64,000 nt of DNA from Ardenticatenaceae bacterium (GTDB taxonomy: Bacteria > Chloroflexota > Anaerolineae > Promineifilales > Promineifilaceae): contig JACKCB010000001.1 of the NCBI GenBank assembly GCA_020634235.1, forward strand, positions 1,302,001-1,366,000. The letters run 5' to 3'. The notes beneath the pieces are model-generated. The model saw only the letters and a program-made list of their open reading frames with translations, searched no databases and was not told the DNA's origin. The position numbers were made by a program, and so were the translations under genes. Numbering within the stretch: position 1 is the first letter of the stretch; every line of letters begins with the position of its first letter. Of this stretch, positions 15,364-22,268 are shown one piece after another.

Positions 15364-17379
15364 TCAATCTGCGGCTACACCATAGAGCGCCGCCCGCCGT
15401 TCGGCCAGTGGCAAGTTCTCCAGCGTCATCATCCGCGTGTCGCCACTATCGCCAAAGTTGTCCGGGTTATACTGCCGTAAGCCCAACGCTTCCCGTTTCT
15501 TGTCAATGTGGACCAGCGTACGCCGTATCATCTCCTCCGGGTCGCCAATAAACTCCATCTTGCCGCCATACCGCTCCTCCCAACCCTGGCTAATAAAATG
15601 AGCCACCGCGTCGCTGTCGCTCACCTTGTCCGGCATACCGCTCACCGGGGACGCGCCGCCAAACATGACATAGGCCCCCGAGGCCACGCAATACGTGCCA
15701 ATAGCCAGCGCTTTCTCGCTCATCCATTCCGGGGCCAGGCCAACAGCCGGCACCTGGTCAATGTCATCGCCCAGGCCACCCTCCTCCACCATCTGCGTCA
15801 GCACGGTGAGGATGCGGGTATTGTCAACGCAAGAACCCATGTGCAGGATGGGCGGAATGCCGATGGTTTCGCACACCTCGCGCAGACCAGGACCAACCTG
15901 CTCCAATCCCGCTTCACCCAGCAGCAGCCCCAGCTTGGCCGCCGCAATCGCCCCGCAGCCGGTCTCCACCACCAACACGTCTTCCTTCAGCAGGGCTTTG
16001 GCCACCTTGTTATGCAGATAATCCTGCTGGCTGCGCGGGTTGTTGCAGCCGACGATGGCCGCCACCCCGCGAATACGGCCATCACGAATGGCATCATTCA
16101 GGGGACGGAACGAAGCACGGTAGCTGCCACCCAACATGTAGTTGATGTACTCATGCGAGAAACCGGGCACCAGTTTTTCTTTGATTTGAGGAATTTTCGT
16201 CTGGCCGCGGTTGGCATAGTTGTCGATTGCCGTCTTGAGGATTCGCTTGGCTGTGGAAAGGGCATAGCGCTCATCAAACTCAATGTGCGTGGCCCCCTTG
16301 ATCTTTACCTTGGGAGAGGTCGTGATGATCTTGGTGTGGAAGTTCTCGGCCAGGCCAACCAGGGCCTGCATAATGCACTGCACATCCACAACCATCGCCT
16401 CTACCGCACCGGTGAGAATAGAAAGCTCCTGGTGGAGGAAGTTCCCGGCCGCGGGAACACCCTGGCGCATGAGAATCTCATTGGCCGTGCAGCAAATGCC
16501 GGCCAGGTTCACACCCTTAGCACCCGCCTTGCGAGCATACTCAATAATCTCCGGGTCCTGCGAAGCGGCCACAATCATCTGGCTAAGCGTTGGCTCATGA
16601 CCATGAACAATAACGTTAACCATGTCATCCTTCAGCACGCCCAGGTTCGCCTCGCCCAGGACGGGGGCCGGCGTGCCAAAGAGAATGTCCGAGACATCGG
16701 TAGCGATCATGCTGCCGCCCCAGCCATCGGCCAGCGCCGTGCGGATCGCATGGCTCAGAATATGCTCCGGGTCCTGGTCATCGCCGATATGGGTGCGGTG
16801 CAAAGCTTCCACCACTTCCCGATCTACGCCGCGCGGCACTACGCCTTGTTCACGCCACAACTTCTTGCGTTTCTCTGGTGCGCGATCGATGACCACGACC
16901 TCGCCGCGCTGCTGGCCAAACTGGGAGATGTATAAATCGGCCAGATCATTGGCAATATCCTCGGGTGCCCGGCCCTCAATCTCAATACCTGAACGTTGGG
17001 CCACGATCCGCAGCTTGGCAATATCGCGAATCTGGTAACCTTCGGTATGGCCGTTGGCCACTGCTTTGAGGGTGAAAGCCATGTCCCGGCCGTGGTCCGA
17101 ATGAGCCGCAGCCCCGGCCGCGATGGCCCGGATGAGATTACGCGCCTGGATCGTGTCGATAGTCGCCCCACAAATGCCGGTATCCCCCTCTTTGGTAAGG
17201 CGGCAGGGGCCCATGCCACAAAGCTTACAGCACATGCCGGCCGACCCAATGTTACAGGGTGACATCTTGTCGGCACGGCTAAAGGCGGTGCCCAAAGCCA
17301 GCTCATCAGCCCGGATGAGCATCTGCTGGGCCGCCGGATCGGTGGTATGTTCTTCAGGGGTTCGCAATTTCTTTGCCAT
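15364..17379 (-). CDS. acsA: Anaerobic carbon-monoxide dehydrogenase catalytic subunit
   Basis: The 671-residue CooS/AcsA protein interconverts CO2 and CO at a [NiFe4S4] C-cluster. The N-terminal D- and B-cluster cysteines are all visible in CNIGSAGMCCKLCGMGPC and the following GICGA (residues about 42-72). C-cluster ligand regions are also present: GICCTANEILMR, VVDVQCIMQ, AAIVGCNNPRSQQD, ETGCGAIAAAKLGLL and MGSCVDNTRI, plus the proximal His in SDHGRD. Length is typical of AcsA/CooS. Directly downstream is acetyl-CoA synthase, so this is the CODH component of a CODH/ACS complex rather than a stand-alone energy-conserving CODH. No CCCGGCCGGG palindrome occurs in this gene, unlike most of the window. 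A GGAG site precedes the ATG. Confidence 0.96.
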   Translation of the reverse strand: MAKKLRTPEEHTTDPAAQQMLIRADELALGTAFSRADKMSPCNIGSAGMCCKLCGMGPCRLTKEGDTGICGATIDTIQARNLIRAIAAGAAAHSDHGRDMAFTLKAVANGHTEGYQIRDIAKLRIVAQRSGIEIEGRAPEDIANDLADLYISQFGQQRGEVVVIDRAPEKRKKLWREQGVVPRGVDREVVEALHRTHIGDDQDPEHILSHAIRTALADGWGGSMIATDVSDILFGTPAPVLGEANLGVLKDDMVNVIVHGHEPTLSQMIVAASQDPEIIEYARKAGAKGVNLAGICCTANEILMRQGVPAAGNFLHQELSILTGAVEAMVVDVQCIMQALVGLAENFHTKIITTSPKVKIKGATHIEFDERYALSTAKRILKTAIDNYANRGQTKIPQIKEKLVPGFSHEYINYMLGGSYRASFRPLNDAIRDGRIRGVAAIVGCNNPRSQQDYLHNKVAKALLKEDVLVVETGCGAIAAAKLGLLLGEAGLEQVGPGLREVCETIGIPPILHMGSCVDNTRILTVLTQMVEEGGLGDDIDQVPAVGLAPEWMSEKALAIGTYCVASGAYVMFGGASPVSGMPDKVSDSDAVAHFISQGWEERYGGKMEFIGDPEEMIRRTLVHIDKKREALGLRQYNPDNFGDSGDTRMMTLENLPLAERRAALYGVAAD

Positions 17380-17513
17380 GGGAATGCTCCGTAATAGATG
17401 TGGGATGATGGTTCTTAGGCCAGGCGTTTAGAGCTACCGTCAAGGAAATATCGTCAATGAATAGCGCTGTCAGCTCATGCTTATGGCTCTAAACGCCAAC
17501 ATTCCGAAGCCTA

Positions 17514-17906
17514 TCAATCCATTTGTTTTTCACGCACAGGCGTAATTCCGGGACAGGGCCACAGGGGCCGGGTCACTTCGGGGATCTGTTGGCCAAAACC
17601 AACCGATGTCCCTAGTTGGGCAAAAGCAGCCGTATGGCGGAAAAAGGCCTTGTCACGCTCCCGGTCCATGGTGACAACGCCGGTCTCTACCGGCATACTC
17701 AGTTCGCCCAGATAACCGGCTTGTTCCAGTTGGGCCGTGATCTCGGCTTCGGTCACGCTGCTTTCGTCGTATTGCACTTCAACCGTCTGGAAAGCGCTGC
17801 TGGCATAGATATCAGTAATACCAGGCAGCGCCGTCAGCAGCTCTTTTACAGCGATGACGTGGTGATCACCATACATCATCGGCAAGGAAAAGGTCGCGAT
17901 CTTCAT
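17514..17906 (-). CDS. HMA-like small protein without the CXXC metal motif, first gene of the CODH/ACS cluster
   Basis: The 130-residue protein has one ferredoxin-like beta-alpha-beta-beta-alpha-beta domain of the heavy-metal-associated type at residues 1-70 (SLPMMYGDHHVIAVKELLTALPGITDIYAS, EVQYDESSVTEAEITAQLEQAGY). The usual metal-binding C-x-x-C of the first loop is replaced by M-M-Y-G-D-H-H, so His/Met or no metal coordination is expected. A 60-residue C-terminal tail (with FFRHTAAFAQLGTSVGFGQQIPEVTRPLWPCPG) has no domain I recognise. It opens the cluster, 134 bp before cooS, so a role in nickel or copper handling or in regulating CODH is a reasonable inference. Confidence in the fold is moderate and in the function low. 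Confidence 0.65.
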   Translation of the reverse strand: MKIATFSLPMMYGDHHVIAVKELLTALPGITDIYASSAFQTVEVQYDESSVTEAEITAQLEQAGYLGELSMPVETGVVTMDRERDKAFFRHTAAFAQLGTSVGFGQQIPEVTRPLWPCPGITPVREKQMD

Positions 17907-18313
17907 CTGGGGAATGCCTCCATACCCCTGTTCTGGGGTTACTTACACCCCTGGCCACAGTTACCACGCGACCAGGGACGAGACGCCTGATGGCACATTG
18001 TCATTAAGTCAATCATCCACCACCCACGTCAGGGGTCAAGTGATGATTGCCCCAAGATATGGTGACAAAAATCATGAATATGACGCAGATTGTCATGGTT
18101 CATTCTATGACATTAGAGGTCGGCTGTTTTTGTGTTGGCCCAGGCGAGGGTCGGCGTGGCTGTCGGGTCTGTGGCCAACCGGCCGGGTACCCTCCCAGAA
18201 GCGAGATTGCCAACCAGCCCATGAGGCAGTCGCAAAGTAATGGTTGACAATGTGCTCCAAACTATGGTAGACTTCCGAACAGTGTTAAGTAAGCAACCAG
18301 GATTAGAAACAGA
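17907..18313 (+). promoter_or_regulatory. Divergent control region between the CODH/ACS cluster and the TetR gene
   Basis: This 407-bp intergenic region separates the minus-strand cluster from a plus-strand TetR regulator and must hold both promoters. It is visibly AT-richer than its surroundings. It contains a dyad ACCCC-N6-GGGGT at about 17924-17940, several ATGAC/GTCAT half-sites between 18000 and 18110, and one clear dyad ATGAC-N7-GTCAT at 18079-18095. Short frames here (for example 18047-18247) lack codon character and are not genes. No convincing sigma-70 promoter is visible for the cluster itself. Confidence 0.6.
18244..18273 (+). promoter_or_regulatory. Putative sigma-70 promoter of the TetR gene
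   Basis: A consensus -35 box TTGACA (18244-18249) is followed after 18 bp by a -10-like TAGACT (18268-18273). The start codon is 41 bp downstream of the -10 box. The -35 match is perfect and the -10 match is weak. Confidence 0.5.
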
Positions 18314-18931
18314 ATGGTGGATTCAACCCCTAGAGAAAGACGCCAGGCACGCACCCGCGAAGCGATTCTGACCGCCGCGCGGCAGATTGTGGCCCAGAAA
18401 GGGGTGGCTGGCCTGTCGATGCGCGCCATTGCCCGGCGCATTGATTACAGCCCGGCCGGGCTCTACGAATACTTCGACAGTAAAGAAGCGATTATCGAGG
18501 CCGTCTGCCTGGAGGGGCATTGGCAGCTCATGCAAGCCATGCGCCAGGTAGACGAAAACCTGCCCCCGGCCGGGCGGCTGCTAGGGTTGGGGTTAGCCTA
18601 CATCGCCTTTGCCATCCACAACCCGGAAGCTTACCTCCTCATGTTCACCAACCCACCCTCCCCGGCCAACGTCCTGGCCCTGATGAGCGAATCCTCCTCC
18701 TACCCACTGCTGCTGGCCACGATTGAGGCGGGTGTGGCCGGGGGTGTGTTCCGCCCCCGGCCGGGATATGGTGTGAACGAAATGGCCTACAGCGCCTGGT
18801 CACTGGTGCACGGCATCGCCATGCTGCGCCTGACCTACCTGAACGACATGCCCCTCGACTTCAGCACCAGCGACCGGGAAGCATTGCAAACCCTCATTGG
18901 CGGGCTGCAAGGGGTCGGAAACGACGCCTGA
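18314..18931 (+). CDS. TetR/AcrR-family transcriptional regulator (WHG/TetR_C_33-type)
   Basis: The 205-residue protein has an N-terminal TetR helix-turn-helix (residues 9-60: RRQARTREAILTAARQIVAQKG, LSMRAIARRIDYSPAGLYEYFDSKEAII) followed by a helical ligand domain resembling the TetR_C_33/WHG group (IAFAIHNPEAYLLMF, AYSAWSLVHGIAMLRL). Such proteins are usually repressors released by a small hydrophobic ligand. It is divergent from the CODH/ACS cluster with a 407-bp shared control region, so it may regulate the cluster, itself or the following MBL and DUF4188 genes. A CCCGGCCGGG palindrome encodes Ser-Pro-Ala-Gly of the recognition-helix segment, where most relatives have another small residue. 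A rho-independent terminator follows. Confidence 0.9.
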   Translation: MVDSTPRERRQARTREAILTAARQIVAQKGVAGLSMRAIARRIDYSPAGLYEYFDSKEAIIEAVCLEGHWQLMQAMRQVDENLPPAGRLLGLGLAYIAFAIHNPEAYLLMFTNPPSPANVLALMSESSSYPLLLATIEAGVAGGVFRPRPGYGVNEMAYSAWSLVHGIAMLRLTYLNDMPLDFSTSDREALQTLIGGLQGVGNDA

Positions 18932-18956
18932 TCCCTCCTTACTGGTCATGACACCC

Positions 18957-18986
18957 GGCCGGGTAAAACCGCGCCGGCCTTTTTTT
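18957..18986 (+). terminator. Rho-independent terminator after the TetR gene
   Basis: Stem GGCCGG (18957-18962) and CCGGCC (18974-18979) with an 11-nt loop is followed directly by seven T (18980-18986). The left arm is part of a CCCGGCCGGG palindrome copy. Confidence 0.75.
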
Positions 18987-19038
18987 ACCGGTAACCGAAC
19001 ACCGTTCGGAAATCCCAATTCACGACGGAGATTCATTG

Positions 19039-19728
19039 ATGATCATCCCCATTCGCTTGAAGTTATCCAACGCCTACCTGATTGCGGGCGACCGGCCGGT
19101 GCTGGTAGACACCGGCAGCCCGGGCGAAACCAACAAGATCGCCCAGGCGCTGGCGCAAGCCGGCGTAGCCCTGCCCGACCTGGCACTGATTGTGCACACC
19201 CACGGCCACGGCGACCACGCCGGCAGCACGCGGGAACTTCAGCAGCGCAGCGGCGCACCAGTGGCCATTCACCCGGCCGATGGCGAACTGCTGCGGCTGG
19301 GGCGCAAAGCGCCACTCACGCCCACCCGCTTCACCGGCCGGGTTATGCGCCCCCTGGTCAACATGCCCTTTGCCGGGGTAGAAGCCGACCTCTGGCTAGA
19401 AGATGGGCAATCGCTGGCCGCTTATGGGGTTCCCGGCCGGGTCATCCACACCCCCGGCCACACCGCCGGCTCCATTAGCCTGCTGCTAGACAACGGCCAG
19501 GCGATCATCGGCGATCTGCTGATGGGCGGCATGATGGGCGGCGCGTTCCGGCCCACCCGGCCGGGCTACCACTACTTCGCCAACGACCTTACCCAGGTGC
19601 AGCAAAGCATCCACCACCTGCTGAGCTATAACCCCACCCGCCTCTACGTCGGGCACGGCGGGCCGCTGCCGCCCGATGCCGTCCGCCAGTTCATGGCCAT
19701 TCAATCCCCGGTGTTGTCCTATGGCTAA
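19039..19728 (+). CDS. MBL-fold metallo-hydrolase
   Basis: This roughly 229-residue metallo-beta-lactamase-fold protein has the metal signature H-T-H-G-H-G-D-H near residues 52-59 (HXHXDH), a third-ligand His in HTPGHTAGS (about 140), an Asp in AIIGDLLMGG (about 158) and a final His in YVGHGGPLPPD (about 203), so a full dinuclear zinc site is present. Such enzymes hydrolyse thioesters, lactones or phosphoesters, and the substrate is unknown. I use the ATG at 19039 rather than the TTG one codon earlier. Its stop overlaps the start of the DUF4188 gene by 8 bp, indicating translational coupling. Confidence 0.9.
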   Translation: MIIPIRLKLSNAYLIAGDRPVLVDTGSPGETNKIAQALAQAGVALPDLALIVHTHGHGDHAGSTRELQQRSGAPVAIHPADGELLRLGRKAPLTPTRFTGRVMRPLVNMPFAGVEADLWLEDGQSLAAYGVPGRVIHTPGHTAGSISLLLDNGQAIIGDLLMGGMMGGAFRPTRPGYHYFANDLTQVQQSIHHLLSYNPTRLYVGHGGPLPPDAVRQFMAIQSPVLSYG

Positions 19729-20218
19729 AGTTCTACCCGGCCGGTACACGGCCCAAACCGACGAACCTTTCGTTGTCTTCCTCATTGGCATGCGTGTCAA
19801 CAAACTGTGGGCGCTGCACAAGTGGTTGCCCGTGGCCAGCGCCATGGGCCCCATGCTCAGCAGCCTCTACCAGCACCCGGAAAAAGGGTTCCTGGGCGGC
19901 TTCACCACCCTCGGCTGGCGCGGTATCACCATGGTGCAGTATTGGCGCTCCTTCGAGCAGTTAGAGGCATTCGCCCGCAGCGGGGACGACTCGCACCTGG
20001 GGGCCTGGAAGCGCTTCAACCAGGCAGTGGGCGGCGATGGCAGCGTGGGCATCTGGCACGAGACCTACATGGTGCAGCCGGGCCAGTACGAATGCGTGTA
20101 TGCCAACATGCCGCGCCACGGCTTGGGCAGCGTGATGGCCCACGTGCCGGCCGTCGGCCGGCGGCACACGGCGCGGCAGCGGCTGGCGGCCCAGGCCCCG
20201 GCCGGGGAGCCAGGCTAG
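19721..20218 (+). CDS. DUF4188 / monooxygenase-like dimeric alpha-beta barrel protein
   Basis: The 165-residue protein begins MAKVLPGRYTAQTDEPFVVFLIGMRVN and contains GFLGGFTTLGWRGITMVQYWRSFEQLEAFARSGDDSHLGAW and NMPRHGL, the pattern of the DUF4188 family (heme-degrading/monooxygenase-like fold). Relatives are annotated as monooxygenases or dehydratases with little biochemistry behind it. The ATG at 19721 lies inside the end of the MBL gene, so the two form a coupled pair that probably acts on one substrate. The last 20 residues are Ala/Gly/Pro-rich and encoded partly by a CCCGGCCGGG copy. Confidence 0.82.
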   Translation: MAKVLPGRYTAQTDEPFVVFLIGMRVNKLWALHKWLPVASAMGPMLSSLYQHPEKGFLGGFTTLGWRGITMVQYWRSFEQLEAFARSGDDSHLGAWKRFNQAVGGDGSVGIWHETYMVQPGQYECVYANMPRHGLGSVMAHVPAVGRRHTARQRLAAQAPAGEPG

Positions 20219-20237
20219 GCCATTCACCTTCGTGCCC

Positions 20238-21053
20238 CTATGCCTGCCCGGCCAGCAGGGCGTGGATCAGGTTGCGCTTGCTAAAGTTGCCCCGGCTCCA
20301 CCAGGTGAGGAAGTTGTCCCGGCCCAGCAGTTGGCGTGAGATAGCCGCCTCGTCGTAGCCCTGCCCGGCCAGTTCACGCGTCTGCTGCCCCAGCTCCTCC
20401 CAGAAGGCGATTTTGCGGCGGATGGCCGCGTGGGCATCAGTCACCCGGCCGGCGTGGGCGCAGAACAGCGTGTCGAAGTCATAGGCCAGCACGCGGCGCA
20501 GCGACGCCAGCCAGGCAGGCAGGTCATCTTCCGGGCGAATGTAGCGGGCGCGGGTGGCAATAAACAAGTCGCCGCTGAAGAGCCAGCCGCGCTCCGGCAG
20601 CCAGAAGGCCACGTGGTCATGCGCCTGGCCAGGGGTGGGGATGACGTGCAGGGTATGGTGCGCGCTGGACAACGTTTCGCCCAGCGGGGTGGCCGCCCCC
20701 GGCCGGGGCTGGCCCCACACCAGCCGCCGGTACAACGGAATGCGCGGCGGGTCGGCCAGGTAAGCCACCGTCCAGGCCGGGGCAAAGGCCGGCACAGGCA
20801 CAAACGGGTTGCCGCCAATATGGTCTTCGTGGTGGTGGGTATTGGCGATTTGCTGGATGGTCTGCGTTTGCGCCCACTGCGCCAGCGCCCGGCCGGTGCG
20901 CGGCGGACCGCTGTCGAAAAGGGTGCCATCAAAAAGGAAGGCCGAAACGTGGTAAATGGAGCGCCGCCCGACCATGATGTCGGCGCGCACTTCGGTCACA
21001 TCGTCATGGGGAGTGAAGGTCAGCATCGCCGTTTCTAGCAGCCTGTAATTCAC
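20238..21053 (-). CDS. MBL-fold metallo-hydrolase, second type
   Basis: The protein has up to 271 residues and an MBL signature N-T-H-H-H-E-D-H (HXHXDH, about residues 71-78), H-V-I-P-T-P-G-Q-A-H-D-H (third His region, about 136-147), a bridging Asp in WLFSGDLFIATRARY and a final His in DTLFCAHAGRV. A C-terminal helical extension (about 220-271) resembles the lid of glyoxalase II-like or quorum-lactonase-like hydrolases. It is not a close copy of the MBL gene at 19039. The frame opens with GTG at 21053; an ATG at 21026 (MLTFTPHDD) is an equally good start, as neither has a clear ribosome-binding site. It is convergent with the DUF4188 gene. Confidence 0.87.
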   Translation of the reverse strand: MNYRLLETAMLTFTPHDDVTEVRADIMVGRRSIYHVSAFLFDGTLFDSGPPRTGRALAQWAQTQTIQQIANTHHHEDHIGGNPFVPVPAFAPAWTVAYLADPPRIPLYRRLVWGQPRPGAATPLGETLSSAHHTLHVIPTPGQAHDHVAFWLPERGWLFSGDLFIATRARYIRPEDDLPAWLASLRRVLAYDFDTLFCAHAGRVTDAHAAIRRKIAFWEELGQQTRELAGQGYDEAAISRQLLGRDNFLTWWSRGNFSKRNLIHALLAGQA

Positions 21054-21108
21054 ATGTGGGGCAAGCTGTTAGCTTGCCCAAACGCTTCAGTCCCGCTGCC
21101 GCCTATCC

Positions 21109-21663
21109 TCAGCCCGCCTTGCGCAGGAATTGCCCGGCCGGGACGGCCACCAGCCCAATCCCCAGCCATTCCAGCAGCCAGTTCAGCCGCACCCCGGCCG
21201 GGGCCAGGCTAAGCAGCGCGTCCACCTGGTGCAGCGAGGTCGCCCGCACCAGCACAAAAGCCAGCAGATAGAGCAGCCCCAGCAGCGGCAGCCAGGAGGC
21301 CCGCCAGCCGCCGCGCGCCCGGCGCACGCCCCAAACCAGCAGCAGCAGCGCCGGCAGGGCAACCCCGGCCACACACAGCAGTTGCAGCGCCTGCCGGCCG
21401 GCATACCAATCCTGGGCAAAGGCCAGCGCCCGGCCGGCGGCCGTCACCGCCGAGAGCAGGTTCCACTGCTTCACCAGCCCCAGGACAGCCATCAACAGGG
21501 CCAGGATGTGCCAGACGGCGCGCCCCGGCCGGGCGGCGCGGCGGGCCGCCAGCCAACAGAGCAGCGCCGTAGCGTAATAGGCAGCCACCGTCAACCAACC
21601 CATCAGGCTGGGGTCGCCCATGCCCGGCTGCCAATCGAAGTATTGCCAGAAGCCGGCCAGCAT
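21109..21663 (-). CDS. Multi-pass membrane protein, paralogue of the next upstream gene
   Basis: The 184-residue protein has about five hydrophobic helices (starting at about residues 20, 48, 90, 120 and 155). Its N-terminus FWQYFDWQPGMGDPSLMGWLTVAAY and C-terminal GVRLNWLLEWLGIGLVAVPAG match segments of the adjacent upstream gene, so the two arose by tandem duplication. I recognise no family. The ATG overlaps the stop of the upstream copy (TGATG), indicating translational coupling and a possible heteromer. The palindrome near 21191 encodes Pro-Ala-Gly just before the conserved GVRLNWLLE segment in this copy and is absent from that site in the paralogue. Confidence 0.7.
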   Translation of the reverse strand: MLAGFWQYFDWQPGMGDPSLMGWLTVAAYYATALLCWLAARRAARPGRAVWHILALLMAVLGLVKQWNLLSAVTAAGRALAFAQDWYAGRQALQLLCVAGVALPALLLLVWGVRRARGGWRASWLPLLGLLYLLAFVLVRATSLHQVDALLSLAPAGVRLNWLLEWLGIGLVAVPAGQFLRKAG

Positions 21664-22268
21664 CAGGTTGCGGTCCTCCCCGGCCGGGGACGTCCCCGGC
21701 GCAAATTCAGCGCGGCTGCCAGCATAATCACGACCGCGCCGGCCAGCTCCAGCAGCCAGTTAAGGCGCACCCCGCCCGTCAGCCGGGAGAGCTGCGGCAA
21801 GGGGATGCCCCAGATAGCGGCGGCCCGCACCAGCACAAAACGACCAATGAACAGCAGCCCCAACAGCAGCAGCCAATACTGCCGCCAGACGTGGCGCACC
21901 TGCCAGGCCAGCAGCAAAAACGCCGCCAGGGCGGCCAACCCCAACAAGCCCACAATCAGAATCTGCACCGGCTGCCGCCAATCGTACCAGCCCTGCTGAT
22001 AAGCCACGGCCCGCCCCACCTCGGTGACCAGGGTTTGCAGGTCGAGCTGCTTGTTCAGGGCCAGGAGCAGCAGGCCCGCGGCCAGGCCACCCCACACCAA
22101 CCGGTGCTGCCGGTGATGGTCGGCGAAGATGCGCGGTGCGCGCCAGGCACAGGCCAGGCACAGCCCGGCCGCGACCAGGTAGGCCAACACCGTCAGCCAG
22201 CCAATGAAGGTTGGGTCGCCAACGCCTGGCCGCCAGCTAATCCACTGCCAGAACTCACGCATCGTCAC
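21663..22268 (-). CDS. Multi-pass membrane protein, tandem paralogue
   Basis: The 201-residue protein has five predicted hydrophobic helices and the same landmarks as its downstream partner: FWQWISWRPGVGDPTFIGWLTVLAYL at the N-terminus, a central LNKQ-x-D-L region, W-x-x-R-Q-P-V-Q, and GGVRLNWLLELAG near the C-terminus. The C-terminus is Arg/Pro-rich and partly palindrome-encoded. Its start overlaps the end of the DUF952-phosphorylase gene by 14 bp, so three genes form one tight operon. The function is unknown. Confidence 0.7.
   Translation of the reverse strand: MTMREFWQWISWRPGVGDPTFIGWLTVLAYLVAAGLCLACAWRAPRIFADHHRQHRLVWGGLAAGLLLLALNKQLDLQTLVTEVGRAVAYQQGWYDWRQPVQILIVGLLGLAALAAFLLLAWQVRHVWRQYWLLLLGLLFIGRFVLVRAAAIWGIPLPQLSRLTGGVRLNWLLELAGAVVIMLAAALNLRRGRPRPGRTAT

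Noticed and set aside
15508..16935. 475-codon plus-strand frame antisense to cooS
   Set aside because: Covers a fully conserved CODH gene on the other strand and has no recognisable domain.
1542..17906. CODH cluster considered as a mobile or integrated element
   Set aside because: No integrase, transposase, flanking repeats or tRNA junction; the neighbours on both sides look like ordinary chromosomal genes.
18047..18247. Short plus-strand frames in the TetR-CODH intergenic region
   Set aside because: No codon signal and they overlap the presumed promoter region.
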